Assembly: GCA_016929795.1 (NCBI GenBank)
Contig: JAFGIA010000449.1
Coordinates: forward strand, 1 to 16,773
Reading direction: 5' to 3'
Source of the DNA: Anaerolineae bacterium
GTDB taxonomy: Bacteria; Chloroflexota; Anaerolineae; JAAYZQ01
DNA: 16,773 bases
The notes beneath the pieces were generated by a model. It did no database searches, had not been told where the DNA came from, and was given only the letters and a program-made list of their open reading frames with translations. Shown here piece after piece: positions 7,244 to 14,453 of the stretch (positions are counted from its first letter, which is position 1; each line of letters starts with the position of its first letter). The position numbers and the translations under genes are program-made.

Positions 7244-8425
7244 ATGGATCTCTTTGAAAAGTGCCGCAAATGGACCGACGCCAAGGATCTGATGGAAAGT
7301 GGATTTTACCCCTACTTTATGCCTCTCGACGACACGGAAGGCACGGAGGTGACCATCGGCGACAAACGGCTGGTGATGATCGGCTCGAACAACTACCTGG
7401 GGTTGACCACGCATCCCAAAGTGCGCAGCGCCGCGTGCGAGGCGACGGCGCAGTTTGGAACAAGCTGCACCGGCTCGCGCTTTTTGAACGGGACTCTGGC
7501 GATGCACCTGGAACTGGAACGGCGCCTGGCCGAGTATGTCGAGAAGGAAGCCGCGCTCGTGTTTAGCACCGGCTACCAGGTGAATGTCGGCACGCTGTCG
7601 TCGCTCCTGGGGCGCGGTGACTATGTCGTCACCGACAAAGATGACCATGCCAGCATCGTTGACGGCTGCCGTTTGTCGTTCGGCACGATGAAGCGCTATC
7701 GCCACGGCGACATGGCCGACCTGGAGCGCGTGCTGGGCGCCATTCCCGAGGGGGCGGGCAAGCTGGTGGTGGTCGATGGCGTGTTCAGCATGGGCGGCGA
7801 CATTGCGCCGCTACACGACATGATCCCGCTGTGCAAGCGCTATGGCGCGCGGCTCATGGTCGACGATGCACACTCGATCGGCGTCCTGGGCGGTGGCAAG
7901 GGCACCGCTGTCCACCTCGGCGTGAACGACGACGTCGACCTGGTGATGGGCACGTTCAGCAAGTCGTTCGCGTCGCTCGGCGGCTTTATTGCCGGTGCCG
8001 AGCCAGTCATCCACTACATCCAGCACCATGCCCGGTCTTTGATCTTTAGCGCGTCGATGCCGCCGGGCAACGTGGCGGCCGTGTCGGCGGCGCTCGACGT
8101 GATCATCGACGAACCGGCGCGGATCGAGCGTGTGAACCAGATCGGCGACAATATGCGCGCCGAGTATAAAAAGCTGGGCTTTAACACTGGCCCGAGCGAG
8201 ACGCCGATCATCCCCATTATCATCGGCGACATGAATGCGACGTTCCTCACCTGGCGCCTCCTCTTTGAAGAAGGCGTGTATACCAATCCAGTGATCCCCC
8301 CCGCGGTGCCGCCCAACCTGTCATTGCTGCGCACGAGCTATATGGCCACTCACACAGACGAGCAAATGGCGTTCGTGTTGACCAAGTTTGAGAAGGTGGG
8401 GCGAATGCTGGACCTGATCAAATAG
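7244..8425 (+). CDS. Alpha-oxoamine synthase, PLP-dependent; serine palmitoyltransferase-like
   Basis: A 393-residue PLP enzyme of the family that joins an amino acid to an acyl-CoA or acyl-ACP with loss of CO2 (SPT, AONS/BioF, KBL, ALAS). Visible residues: His135 in DKDDHAS, which stacks on PLP; Asp207 and His210 in MVDDAHSIG; Lys240 in GTFSKSFASLGGF, the Schiff-base lysine. The N-terminus ESGFYPYFMPLDD, GSNNYLGLTTHPKVRSAA, GSRFLNGTLAMHLELE and the tail SYMATHTDEQM are closer, in my recollection, to the Bacteroidetes-type serine palmitoyltransferases than to BioF or KBL. If so it makes 3-ketosphinganine for sphingolipids. No biotin, threonine-degradation or other sphingolipid genes are nearby, so the substrate is inferred. 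ATG 7244 has aaggaagg 5 nt upstream. Transcription probably comes from 6887-6915. Confidence 0.88.
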   Translation: MDLFEKCRKWTDAKDLMESGFYPYFMPLDDTEGTEVTIGDKRLVMIGSNNYLGLTTHPKVRSAACEATAQFGTSCTGSRFLNGTLAMHLELERRLAEYVEKEAALVFSTGYQVNVGTLSSLLGRGDYVVTDKDDHASIVDGCRLSFGTMKRYRHGDMADLERVLGAIPEGAGKLVVVDGVFSMGGDIAPLHDMIPLCKRYGARLMVDDAHSIGVLGGGKGTAVHLGVNDDVDLVMGTFSKSFASLGGFIAGAEPVIHYIQHHARSLIFSASMPPGNVAAVSAALDVIIDEPARIERVNQIGDNMRAEYKKLGFNTGPSETPIIPIIIGDMNATFLTWRLLFEEGVYTNPVIPPAVPPNLSLLRTSYMATHTDEQMAFVLTKFEKVGRMLDLIK

Positions 8426-8450
8426 GGGTTCAGCCTGCCGGCCGCGCGGC

Positions 8451-9128
8451 TCACTCTACCGGCCGCGCATAGACAAATTCGAGCGGCTGTTGGTAAACCG
8501 GGAGCGTGACTTTTTCGCGGATCTCGACCTCGATCGCGATGCGAGGATCTGCCTGCTGGACGAGGCTGACCAGGCCGCCGGGACGGAGCAGGGCAGTCTC
8601 TAGGTTGCCCGCGTCGCCGATGGCTTCCAGGCGATAGGGGGAAGTGGTGGGCTGTCCGTCGATCGTGACGTACACACCGTCGTTACTGATCGCCGACCAC
8701 GACGCCAGGCGCTGCCCGTTCAGGGCGAGCGCCTCGGCGCCTGCGTTGCGCAGTTCGTTGATCATGTCGTGCAGGTCGAGGATGCTGATCGGGCCTGTCG
8801 CAACCACCTCGACACCAGGCCCCGACACGGCCACGAGGCCATTGGCAATGCGCAGGCGGTTCGTGTCGTCGACCAGTGATTGCAGCATCGCCGCACTGCT
8901 TTCCTCCTGGCGCAGCTCCTCCAGTTCCTGCTCGAGCGATTCGATCTCGCTGCGCAGGCGCGCGTTGCTGTCGATCAGATCGGCCACTGCATAGTCCCAT
9001 CCCTCGACCAGGATGGGCTGTATGCTCTGCCGTGAGCGGAGCTGCACTGCCGACATCAACCCCAGCACCAGGCAGACGGCTGTGAGGGAGAGGTGTACCA
9101 TCCACTTATGAGTGAGCATGGGGGTCAC
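8451..9128 (-). CDS. DUF881 membrane protein (second of a pair)
   Basis: A 225-residue protein: short cytoplasmic N-terminus, one membrane helix (about 11-28), a coiled coil (about 50-80, LRSEIESLEQELEELRQEE), then an extracytoplasmic DUF881 domain (96-218). Diagnostic motifs are GLVAVSGPGVEVV, DLHDMINELRNAGAEALALNGQR, TTSPYRLEAIGD and a terminal EKVTLPVYQ. The family's function is unknown; in Firmicutes and Actinobacteria it occurs near division and envelope genes. The start is GTG 9128, which overlaps the upstream stop as GTGA; ATG 9119 is an alternative three codons later. It ends 25 nt from the convergent oxoamine synthase gene. Confidence 0.88.
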   Translation of the reverse strand: MTPMLTHKWMVHLSLTAVCLVLGLMSAVQLRSRQSIQPILVEGWDYAVADLIDSNARLRSEIESLEQELEELRQEESSAAMLQSLVDDTNRLRIANGLVAVSGPGVEVVATGPISILDLHDMINELRNAGAEALALNGQRLASWSAISNDGVYVTIDGQPTTSPYRLEAIGDAGNLETALLRPGGLVSLVQQADPRIAIEVEIREKVTLPVYQQPLEFVYARPVE

Positions 9129-9868
9129 TCACCAGGGCGCGCCAAGCGCACCCGCACACTGCCGCTGTAGGCTGGCAATTCGACGCTCGATGCGCTGCGC
9201 ACTTGGAAATAGAGGCTGTAAAGCCGCTGTTTCTCTTTGAGATTGCGCAGATACGAGGGATTGCGCAGGTAGTCTTGCTGCACCCGCGGGTTGCCAATGG
9301 CGCGGATCGTATAAGGTGGTGAAAGGCGGGTGTTGTTGACCATTACCGTGCTGCCAACACAATAGATCGATGAGGTCCCTACCAGGCGCTCGTCGTTGAT
9401 CGCGATCGCCTCCGATCCAGCCATCCACAGCAGGTTCACGATGTCGCGCAGGTCGTGCTCATGGATGATGTAGGCATTCGGGTCGGCCCCAGGCGAGATC
9501 TGGGCAGCACTGTCATCGAGCACGATGCTGACCCCGGGGCCGGCAACCGGGACGAGGCCGGCAAGAAGAGCCTGCCTGTCGAGTTCTGACTTGAGCGCCT
9601 GGAGGCGATCTGTGTTGGCTGCGGCTGTCTGGCGTCTTTGCGCCAACTCCTCGCGCAGGATGGCGAGAGAGGCGCGTAGTTCCCGTTGTTCAGCTTCCAG
9701 CCGCTCCACGCTCAACGACACACTGCCTGGCCCGCTGCCACTTTCGACAGAACGGGCCGAGGGGGCACTCCACACCAGGCTGAACAGCAGGCCAAGAGAG
9801 AGGCCAACGACGAGCATCGAGATGCCCTGGCTGATGTTACCCCGCCACCTGAACAACGTTCTCTCCAT
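9125..9868 (-). CDS. DUF881 membrane protein (first of a pair)
   Basis: A 247-residue paralogue of the next gene with the same plan: a membrane helix (about 14-33), a coiled coil (about 53-98, LEAEQRELRASLAILREELAQRR), and the DUF881 domain (103-232) with GLVPVAGPGVSIVLDD, HDLRDIVNLLWMAGSEAIAINDERL, SPPYTIRAIGN and a closing VELPAYSG. It differs by an insert after the first strand (AAQISPGADPNAY) and a longer C-terminal region. ATG 9868 is preceded by a modest gaaaagg. It lies 17 nt after the lipoprotein gene and overlaps the second DUF881 gene by 4 nt. The coiled coils make a hetero-oligomer of the pair plausible. Confidence 0.88.
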   Translation of the reverse strand: MERTLFRWRGNISQGISMLVVGLSLGLLFSLVWSAPSARSVESGSGPGSVSLSVERLEAEQRELRASLAILREELAQRRQTAAANTDRLQALKSELDRQALLAGLVPVAGPGVSIVLDDSAAQISPGADPNAYIIHEHDLRDIVNLLWMAGSEAIAINDERLVGTSSIYCVGSTVMVNNTRLSPPYTIRAIGNPRVQQDYLRNPSYLRNLKEKQRLYSLYFQVRSASSVELPAYSGSVRVRLARPGE

Positions 9869-9885
9869 GCCTTTTCAGGCAGGCA

Positions 9886-10404
9886 CTAATCGCGATGGAT
9901 CTGGATCTCAAATGCTTTGCGGTTGTTGCTCAGGTTGCTCTCTCCACTGACCGGCTCGACGGCTACTTCGAGGCGGTAGGTTTCGTGGTAGGGGATGTCG
10001 TCCAGGCGGCGAAAACGCACGATGCGGATCTCGCCAGGGGCGATACCCCCCACGACGGCCTCCTGCGCGATCGACAGGGTGCTGTCTTGAGGGCTGGTGA
10101 GCTTTGCTTCCACCACCACCTCACGCTCGGTGATGGTGCCTCTGTTTTCGACGACGACGAGCAGCGCCACAGACTGGCGCCGTGCGATCAGTTGTTGGTA
10201 GCTGAGAGGGGGATCAAACTCAACAGTCATGACTGCCAGATCGTGTTTGCTCTGTTCCGAAAGAGGGCTGGTGAACACCCCGACTTCGGCTTCAGGCGTG
10301 GTGTCAATCACCTCCACCTCTGCACAGCCAACCAGGAAAACCAACATCAGGGCGAGGGTGCTGGTTAGCCAGAGCAGCGTTCGAGCGCGTTGCCTGGATC
10401 CCAT
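9886..10404 (-). CDS. CARDB-like lipoprotein
   Basis: A 172-residue lipoprotein: basic n-region (GSRQRARTLLW), hydrophobic core, and lipobox FLVGC with Cys27. The rest resembles one immunoglobulin-like CARDB domain (about 65-168): VALLVVVENRGTITEREVVVEAKL, the IAPGEIRIVRF strand pair, and YRLEVAVEPVSGESNLSNN, whose Asn-Asn ending is typical. Such domains usually mediate adhesion or protein contact at the cell surface; no enzymatic residues are seen. ATG 10404 has GGAGGAGG 7 nt upstream. It is the first gene of the DUF881 operon, with a strong promoter 66-94 nt upstream, and is likely an outside partner of the DUF881 domains. Confidence 0.82.
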   Translation of the reverse strand: MGSRQRARTLLWLTSTLALMLVFLVGCAEVEVIDTTPEAEVGVFTSPLSEQSKHDLAVMTVEFDPPLSYQQLIARRQSVALLVVVENRGTITEREVVVEAKLTSPQDSTLSIAQEAVVGGIAPGEIRIVRFRRLDDIPYHETYRLEVAVEPVSGESNLSNNRKAFEIQIHRD

Positions 10405-10469
10405 CCTATCGCCTCCTCCTTCACCTCAGAATGAAATGGCACGACCGTGATCGCCGTGCCCTTGCATCC

Positions 10470-10498
10470 AATATACACCATGCCCGTCGATTTGTCAA
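10470..10498 (-). promoter_or_regulatory. Promoter for the lipoprotein-DUF881 operon
   Basis: Read on the - strand: a perfect TTGACA (10498-10493), a 17-nt spacer, TATATT (10475-10470, five of six). Predicted start about 10463, giving a leader near 59 nt. Confidence 0.85.
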
Positions 10499-10539
10499 GC
10501 CCTGGCATCCTATGCCGTCATCCGCCTGGCGTGGTGGGT

Positions 10540-10568
10540 TTGCCATGCGCACCGATTTGGGCTATAAT
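10540..10568 (+). promoter_or_regulatory. Promoter for the lepB-deoC-M16 operon
   Basis: TTGCCA (10540-10545, five of six), a 17-nt spacer, a perfect TATAAT (10563-10568). Predicted start about 10575, 64 nt before ATG 10639. It lies back to back with the - promoter at 10470-10498; their -35 boxes are about 40 nt apart. Confidence 0.85.
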
Positions 10569-10638
10569 TCTCGCGTATGGTCCTCTGGATGGTGTTGCGC
10601 CAAAGGGGCTGTTTGACAGTGAGCTGACAGGTACTTTT

Positions 10639-11220
10639 ATGCAGAGCGAAGAAACTGAAAAAAAAGAAAAGCATTCCGCTCTCCGCGACATGGTAGAGAC
10701 GGTTCTGCTCACTTTGTTGATCTATGTCCTGGTACGGACGTTTCTTTTTGAGAACTATCGCGTCGTAGGCCATAGCATGCTGCCTACCCTCGAAGATGAC
10801 CAGTTTTTGATCGTCAACAAGCTGGGTTACCGCCTCTACGATCCGCAGCGTGGGGATATTGTCGTATTTGTCGATCCGCGCACGCCTGATCGCAAGCTCA
10901 TCAAGCGCGTGATCGGCCTCCCGGGCGAGGTGATCGAGCTCCGGAACGGCCAGGTGTTTGTCAACCAGCGCCTCCTCGACGAGCCCTACATTGCGGCTCT
11001 CGGGCGCTATTCAGAGCCACCGGTGCCGATTCCTGACGGGCAGTATTATGTCCTGGGCGACAACCGCAACAATTCGAGTGACTCGCACAATTGGGGGACA
11101 CTGCCTGCGGACAAGATCGTCGGCAAGGCCTGGTTGAGCTATTGGCCGCCCGCCGAGTGGGGCGTGATCCCGAATGCCGACTATTGGAGTTCGGCGCCTG
11201 CTGTGCAGGCAGCCCCGTGA
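10639..11220 (+). CDS. lepB: Signal peptidase I
   Basis: Membrane serine protease that removes signal peptides from secreted proteins; 193 residues. A charged cytoplasmic N-terminus (EETEKKEKHS) precedes one membrane helix (about 19-37). The catalytic Ser46 is in GHSMLPTL and the general-base Lys89 in KLIKRVIGLPGE. The other signature boxes are RGDIVVFVDP (71-80) and GDNRNNSSDSHNWG (140-153). The short form with one helix is the Gram-positive type. ATG 10639 was chosen because it follows the promoter and gives a normal N-terminus; the same frame stays open to 10447, but that extension would run through both promoters. It begins a six-gene run, with deoC 12 nt downstream. Confidence 0.95.
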   Translation: MQSEETEKKEKHSALRDMVETVLLTLLIYVLVRTFLFENYRVVGHSMLPTLEDDQFLIVNKLGYRLYDPQRGDIVVFVDPRTPDRKLIKRVIGLPGEVIELRNGQVFVNQRLLDEPYIAALGRYSEPPVPIPDGQYYVLGDNRNNSSDSHNWGTLPADKIVGKAWLSYWPPAEWGVIPNADYWSSAPAVQAAP

Positions 11221-11232
11221 CCTGGAGGAGCC

Positions 11233-11955
11233 ATGGAGGGAAATGAGACAGCACCACAGCCCGCCGGCACGGCCAGTGGCATGGCCAGCCGCCTGGCGGC
11301 CATGATCGATCATACGCTGCTCAAGCCTGATGCGACAGCAGCGCAGGTGACACAGTTGTGCGACGAGGCACGCCGCTACCATTTTGCCTCAGTATGCATC
11401 AACCCGGTGTATGTGCCGCTGGCGCATTCCTTGTTGGCAGAGGCGGGGGTGCCCGTATGCACCGTCGTTGGCTTTCCCCTCGGCGCGACACGCACTCCTG
11501 TCAAAGTGTACGAGGCCCAGCAGGCGATTGCCGACGGTGCCGCCGAGATTGATATGGTGATCAATATCGCCGCACTCAAGTCGGGCGTGGAGCAGGATGT
11601 CGAGGACGACATTGCGGCAGTGGCGCGTGCCTGCCACGCTGGCGGCGCGCTGCTCAAGGTGATCATCGAAGCCGCGCTCCTGATCGATGCCGAGAAGGTC
11701 GTTGCTTGCAAGCTGGCGCAGGCAGCCGGGGCCGACTATGTGAAGACGAGCACGGGCTTTGGACCTGGCGGTGCGACAGTGGCGGATGTGGCGCTCATGC
11801 GCCGCACCGTAGGCCCTGGTATGGGTGTCAAAGCCGCCGGTGGCATTCGCACCTACGAGGATGCAGCCGCCATGATCGCGGCAGGAGCCACCCGCATCGG
11901 CGCCAGTGCAGGGGTCAAGATCGTTGAGGATGCAGCCGCCGCTGCGGGCGGGTGA
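11233..11955 (+). CDS. deoC: Deoxyribose-phosphate aldolase
   Basis: Splits 2-deoxyribose 5-phosphate into acetaldehyde and glyceraldehyde 3-phosphate in deoxynucleoside catabolism. It is 240 residues, a normal TIM-barrel size. Conserved residues: Asp107 in EIDMVINI, the Schiff-base Lys171 in [10 protein letters not shown], and Lys200 in [25 protein letters not shown] (25-35) and [14 protein letters not shown] are also diagnostic. Its first 16 or so residues ([15 protein letters not shown]) are an extra low-complexity leader. ATG 11233 has ctggagg 4-7 nt upstream, which supports keeping the leader. It lies 12 nt after lepB; no other nucleoside-catabolism genes are in view. Confidence 0.95.
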   Translation: MEGNETAPQPAGTASGMASRLAAMIDHTLLKPDATAAQVTQLCDEARRYHFASVCINPVYVPLAHSLLAEAGVPVCTVVGFPLGATRTPVKVYEAQQAIADGAAEIDMVINIAALKSGVEQDVEDDIAAVARACHAGGALLKVIIEAALLIDAEKVVACKLAQAAGADYVKTSTGFGPGGATVADVALMRRTVGPGMGVKAAGGIRTYEDAAAMIAAGATRIGASAGVKIVEDAAAAAGG

Positions 11956-11969
11956 GGTGGCGTGCTTGA

Positions 11970-12758
11970 ATGACAGGCGCGCTGTCTGTAGCCAACGCAA
12001 CAGACAATTCTACCATTCTGCTTCATGATCGCAGTGTGGACAGATCAGGTAGCGAGGCGCCGGCTGTGGAGATTGTGCCCGGAGTACATTGGATCGAGCG
12101 CATCTGGGACGTCAAGGTCTATGTCTTGTGCCAGGAGAACGGGGCTGTTGTAGTGGATGCTGCGATGCCAGGGCGAGAGCGGGTCATCTGGCGCCACCTG
12201 GCGGCGCTCGGTTACGGGCCCGCCGATTTGAATGCCGTGTGGCTGACGCACGGCGACGTTGATCATGCCGGCAGTGCAGCGGCGCTCCAGGCAGAGTCGG
12301 GCGCCGAGGTAGTTGCCCACCATGCCGACGTGCCCATGATCCAAGGGCAGGCCGGCCGGGCGCTTGGACCGGTGCCTGGCAGGCACTGGCTGGAGAGGAT
12401 CTTTGATTGGCTGGTGCGAGATGTAGTGCACTACACACCCGCCGTGGTGGATCACCCTGTAGAGGATGGTGCTGAGCTGGGAGCGTGGTCTGTCGTGCAC
12501 GTGCCTGGTCACACCGCCGGGAGCATCTGCTTCCATCACGCCGCGCGCGGCATCCTGATCGTGGGCGATGCCATCCGCCACAGGCGTGGCCAGTTGGCAG
12601 CGCCACCGCGCGTCCTGGCGCCATATGCTGCGGCTGCCGTCGACTCGGTAACCAGGATCGCCGAACTCGATTTTGAGATCTGTTGTTTTGGGCACGGGCC
12701 GCCGCTTGTGAGGGATGCACGCGCCCGGGTGCGTGCTCTTGCCCACAGGTTGAGCTGA
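11970..12758 (+). CDS. MBL-fold metallo-hydrolase with a His-to-Asp metal-site variant
   Basis: A 262-residue metallo-beta-lactamase-fold protein. The metal motif is LTHGDVDHAG: His94, Asp96, Asp98, His99, where the second position is normally His. The other ligands are present: His181 in PGHTAGS, Asp200 in VGDAI, His242 in GHGPP. The domain begins near residue 34 (VEIVPGVHWI). The substrate is not evident; related glyoxalase II-like and lactonase-like hydrolases act on esters or thioesters. The first 33 residues are not conserved-looking. ATG 11970 is the first start after deoC, 14 nt downstream, with gaggtgg about 10 nt upstream; a start nearer residue 34 is possible. It is followed 17 nt later by the receiver-cyclase gene. 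Confidence 0.85.
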   Translation: MTGALSVANATDNSTILLHDRSVDRSGSEAPAVEIVPGVHWIERIWDVKVYVLCQENGAVVVDAAMPGRERVIWRHLAALGYGPADLNAVWLTHGDVDHAGSAAALQAESGAEVVAHHADVPMIQGQAGRALGPVPGRHWLERIFDWLVRDVVHYTPAVVDHPVEDGAELGAWSVVHVPGHTAGSICFHHAARGILIVGDAIRHRRGQLAAPPRVLAPYAAAAVDSVTRIAELDFEICCFGHGPPLVRDARARVRALAHRLS

Positions 12759-12775
12759 AGGGATCGGCAGATGAG

Positions 12776-13840
12776 ATGAAGACAAAACCGACCATCTTGA
12801 TTGCAGACGACCGTCCCGACAATGTTGAGCTGGTGCGTGATGTTTTGACGATGGAAGGTTACCAGGTCGTAGTGGCCGTCGATGGCCAGCAGGCGCTGGA
12901 ACGCATCCACGAGCACTTGCCCGACCTGGTGCTTCTCGACCTCGACATGCCGAGGCTGAACGGCTACCAGGTGTGCGAGCAACTCAAGGCCGACTCGGCA
13001 ACAGCCGATATTCCGATCCTGATGCTCACTGCGTGGTCGGCACCCGATCAGCGCGTCAAGGGGTTGCAGCTCGGCGCCGAAGACTATATGGCCAAGCCCT
13101 TTGACTATCGCGAGCTGCTGGCGCGTGTCAAGGCCAGGCTGCGCGCCAAGCAGGAGGCAGATCAACTGCGCGAAATGCAGCAGGTCATCCGCCAGACGTT
13201 CGAGCGCTATGTGCCTGTGCACGTTGTGGAGCAACTGCTCGCCAATCCCGCCAAGGTGAGCCTTGGGGGGCAGCAGCAGGAAGTGACTGCGTTCTTTGCC
13301 GACCTGCGCGGCTACACGACCTTGTCGGAGAGCCTGTCGGTCGAGGAGTTGGTCGACGTGCTGAACGGGCACCTCACAGTGGCCGCACGTGCCGTGTTGG
13401 CCTATGAGGGCACGATCAGCCAATACGCGGGTGACCTGGTCATGGCGATCTTTAATGCTCCCCTGCCGCAGAGCGATCACGCTCTGCGCGCAGTGCGTGC
13501 CGGCTGGAAGCTGCAATCCGACATCGCGGCGTATCATGCCCGCCTGCCGGCGCATCTGCGCATGCAATTTGGGATCGGCATCGCGTCGGGTCCAGCGGTG
13601 GTGGGCAATATCGGTGCCCGTGAGCTGCTCCACTACACGGCCATCGGGGACACGATCAACCTGGCCCAGCGGCTGGAGGAGCTGGCTCCAGGCGGGCGGA
13701 TTTTCATGACTGAGCGCACGTGCCAGCTTCTCGACTGCAGGATCGATCTCGACTGTCGCGGCCCCGCGCTTGTTCGTGGCCGGAGTGAGCCGGTGTCGAT
13801 CTATGCCCTGGTCGATTTGCCTGATGACGTGGCGCCCTAG
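12776..13840 (+). CDS. Response-regulator receiver fused to class III adenylate/guanylate cyclase
   Basis: A 354-residue signalling protein. Residues 5-123 are a receiver domain with acidic pocket Asp11/Asp12, phospho-acceptor Asp55 (LLDLDMP), Thr85 and Lys107 (AKPFD). A helical linker (about 121-147) leads to a class III cyclase domain (168-345): metal-binding Asp176 (FADLRGY) and Asp220 (YAGDLVMAIFNAP), transition-state Asn295 and Arg299 (INLAQRL). In the motif where many adenylate cyclases have Lys before the GD (KYIGD), this protein has Gln217-Tyr, which occurs in related bacterial cyclases, so ATP versus GTP preference cannot be read off. No histidine kinase is nearby. ATG 12776 starts the receiver directly; an extra 31-residue extension upstream is out of keeping with the family. 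Neighbours are 17 nt (MBL) and 28 nt (TPR) away. Confidence 0.92.
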   Translation: MKTKPTILIADDRPDNVELVRDVLTMEGYQVVVAVDGQQALERIHEHLPDLVLLDLDMPRLNGYQVCEQLKADSATADIPILMLTAWSAPDQRVKGLQLGAEDYMAKPFDYRELLARVKARLRAKQEADQLREMQQVIRQTFERYVPVHVVEQLLANPAKVSLGGQQQEVTAFFADLRGYTTLSESLSVEELVDVLNGHLTVAARAVLAYEGTISQYAGDLVMAIFNAPLPQSDHALRAVRAGWKLQSDIAAYHARLPAHLRMQFGIGIASGPAVVGNIGARELLHYTAIGDTINLAQRLEELAPGGRIFMTERTCQLLDCRIDLDCRGPALVRGRSEPVSIYALVDLPDDVAP

Positions 13841-13868
13841 TACCTTGACTAAAAAAGTGGAGGGAGAA

Positions 13869-14453
13869 GTGACACAACGAAAGAGCTTGGTACTTTTTCT
13901 GGCGGCCAGCCTGCTGGTCGCGCTCGCCCTGGGAACGATGCTCGGTGCTTGTGGAGAGCGCCCGGGGCCCGAAGGCGAGGACCTGTCCGTTGAAGAGCAC
14001 TTTCAACGGGGGAACGAGTACACGCAGCAGGGTATGTTCGATGAGGCGATCGCCGAGTACCAGGTGGCCATTGAAGCTGACCCTGAGAACGTGTCGGCAC
14101 TGACGAACCTGGGCGTGGCTTTTTACAACGTCGGCCGCCTCCAGGATGCAGTCGATCAGTACCAGCGCGCACTCGAGATCGCGCCGAATGATGCCGACAT
14201 CCATTCCAACCTGGCGGCTGCCTATGTCCAGTTGGGCCAGCTCGATGCGGCGCTTGAAGAATACCAGGCGGCCGTGCGCCTGGACCCCGACCTCGCCCAG
14301 GCCCACTTTGGCTTGGGCGTGATCTATACCGAGCTGGGGCAAAATGAAGAGGCGATTGCCGCCTTTGAGCGGTTCCAGGCACTCGACGAGGGCCTGGACA
14401 CGATGGCTACCGACCTGGCTCGCCAATACCTGGAACAGCTCCGAGGGGAGTAG
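13869..14453 (+). CDS. TPR-repeat lipoprotein
   Basis: A 194-residue lipoprotein. The signal peptide is TQRKS plus a hydrophobic core, with lipobox MLGAC (Cys28). Four tetratricopeptide repeats follow (about 43-180), each 34 residues with the usual pattern, for example NLGVAFYNVGRLQDAVDQYQRALEIAPNDA. TPRs bind partner peptides; here the protein sits outside the membrane. No catalytic residues are seen. GTG 13869 is the start: ggaggg lies a few nt upstream and no ATG is available. Its stop is immediately followed by the ATG of the M16 peptidase (TAGATG), so the two are translationally coupled and may work together in protein handling. Confidence 0.9.
   Translation: MTQRKSLVLFLAASLLVALALGTMLGACGERPGPEGEDLSVEEHFQRGNEYTQQGMFDEAIAEYQVAIEADPENVSALTNLGVAFYNVGRLQDAVDQYQRALEIAPNDADIHSNLAAAYVQLGQLDAALEEYQAAVRLDPDLAQAHFGLGVIYTELGQNEEAIAAFERFQALDEGLDTMATDLARQYLEQLRGE

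Noticed and set aside
7244..8425. Assigning the PLP enzyme as BioF or KBL
   Set aside because: No biotin or threonine dehydrogenase genes are adjacent and the N-terminal and C-terminal motifs look more like SPT; left as SPT-like without a symbol.
8439..8468. Repeated ccggccgcgc at the junction of convergent genes 8425/8451
   Set aside because: A 10-bp GC-only direct repeat, partly coding, with no T-run; likely chance in GC-rich DNA.
12536..13633. 365-codon open frame on - opposite the receiver-cyclase gene
   Set aside because: Antisense shadow of a gene with intact catalytic motifs; no protein-like features of its own.
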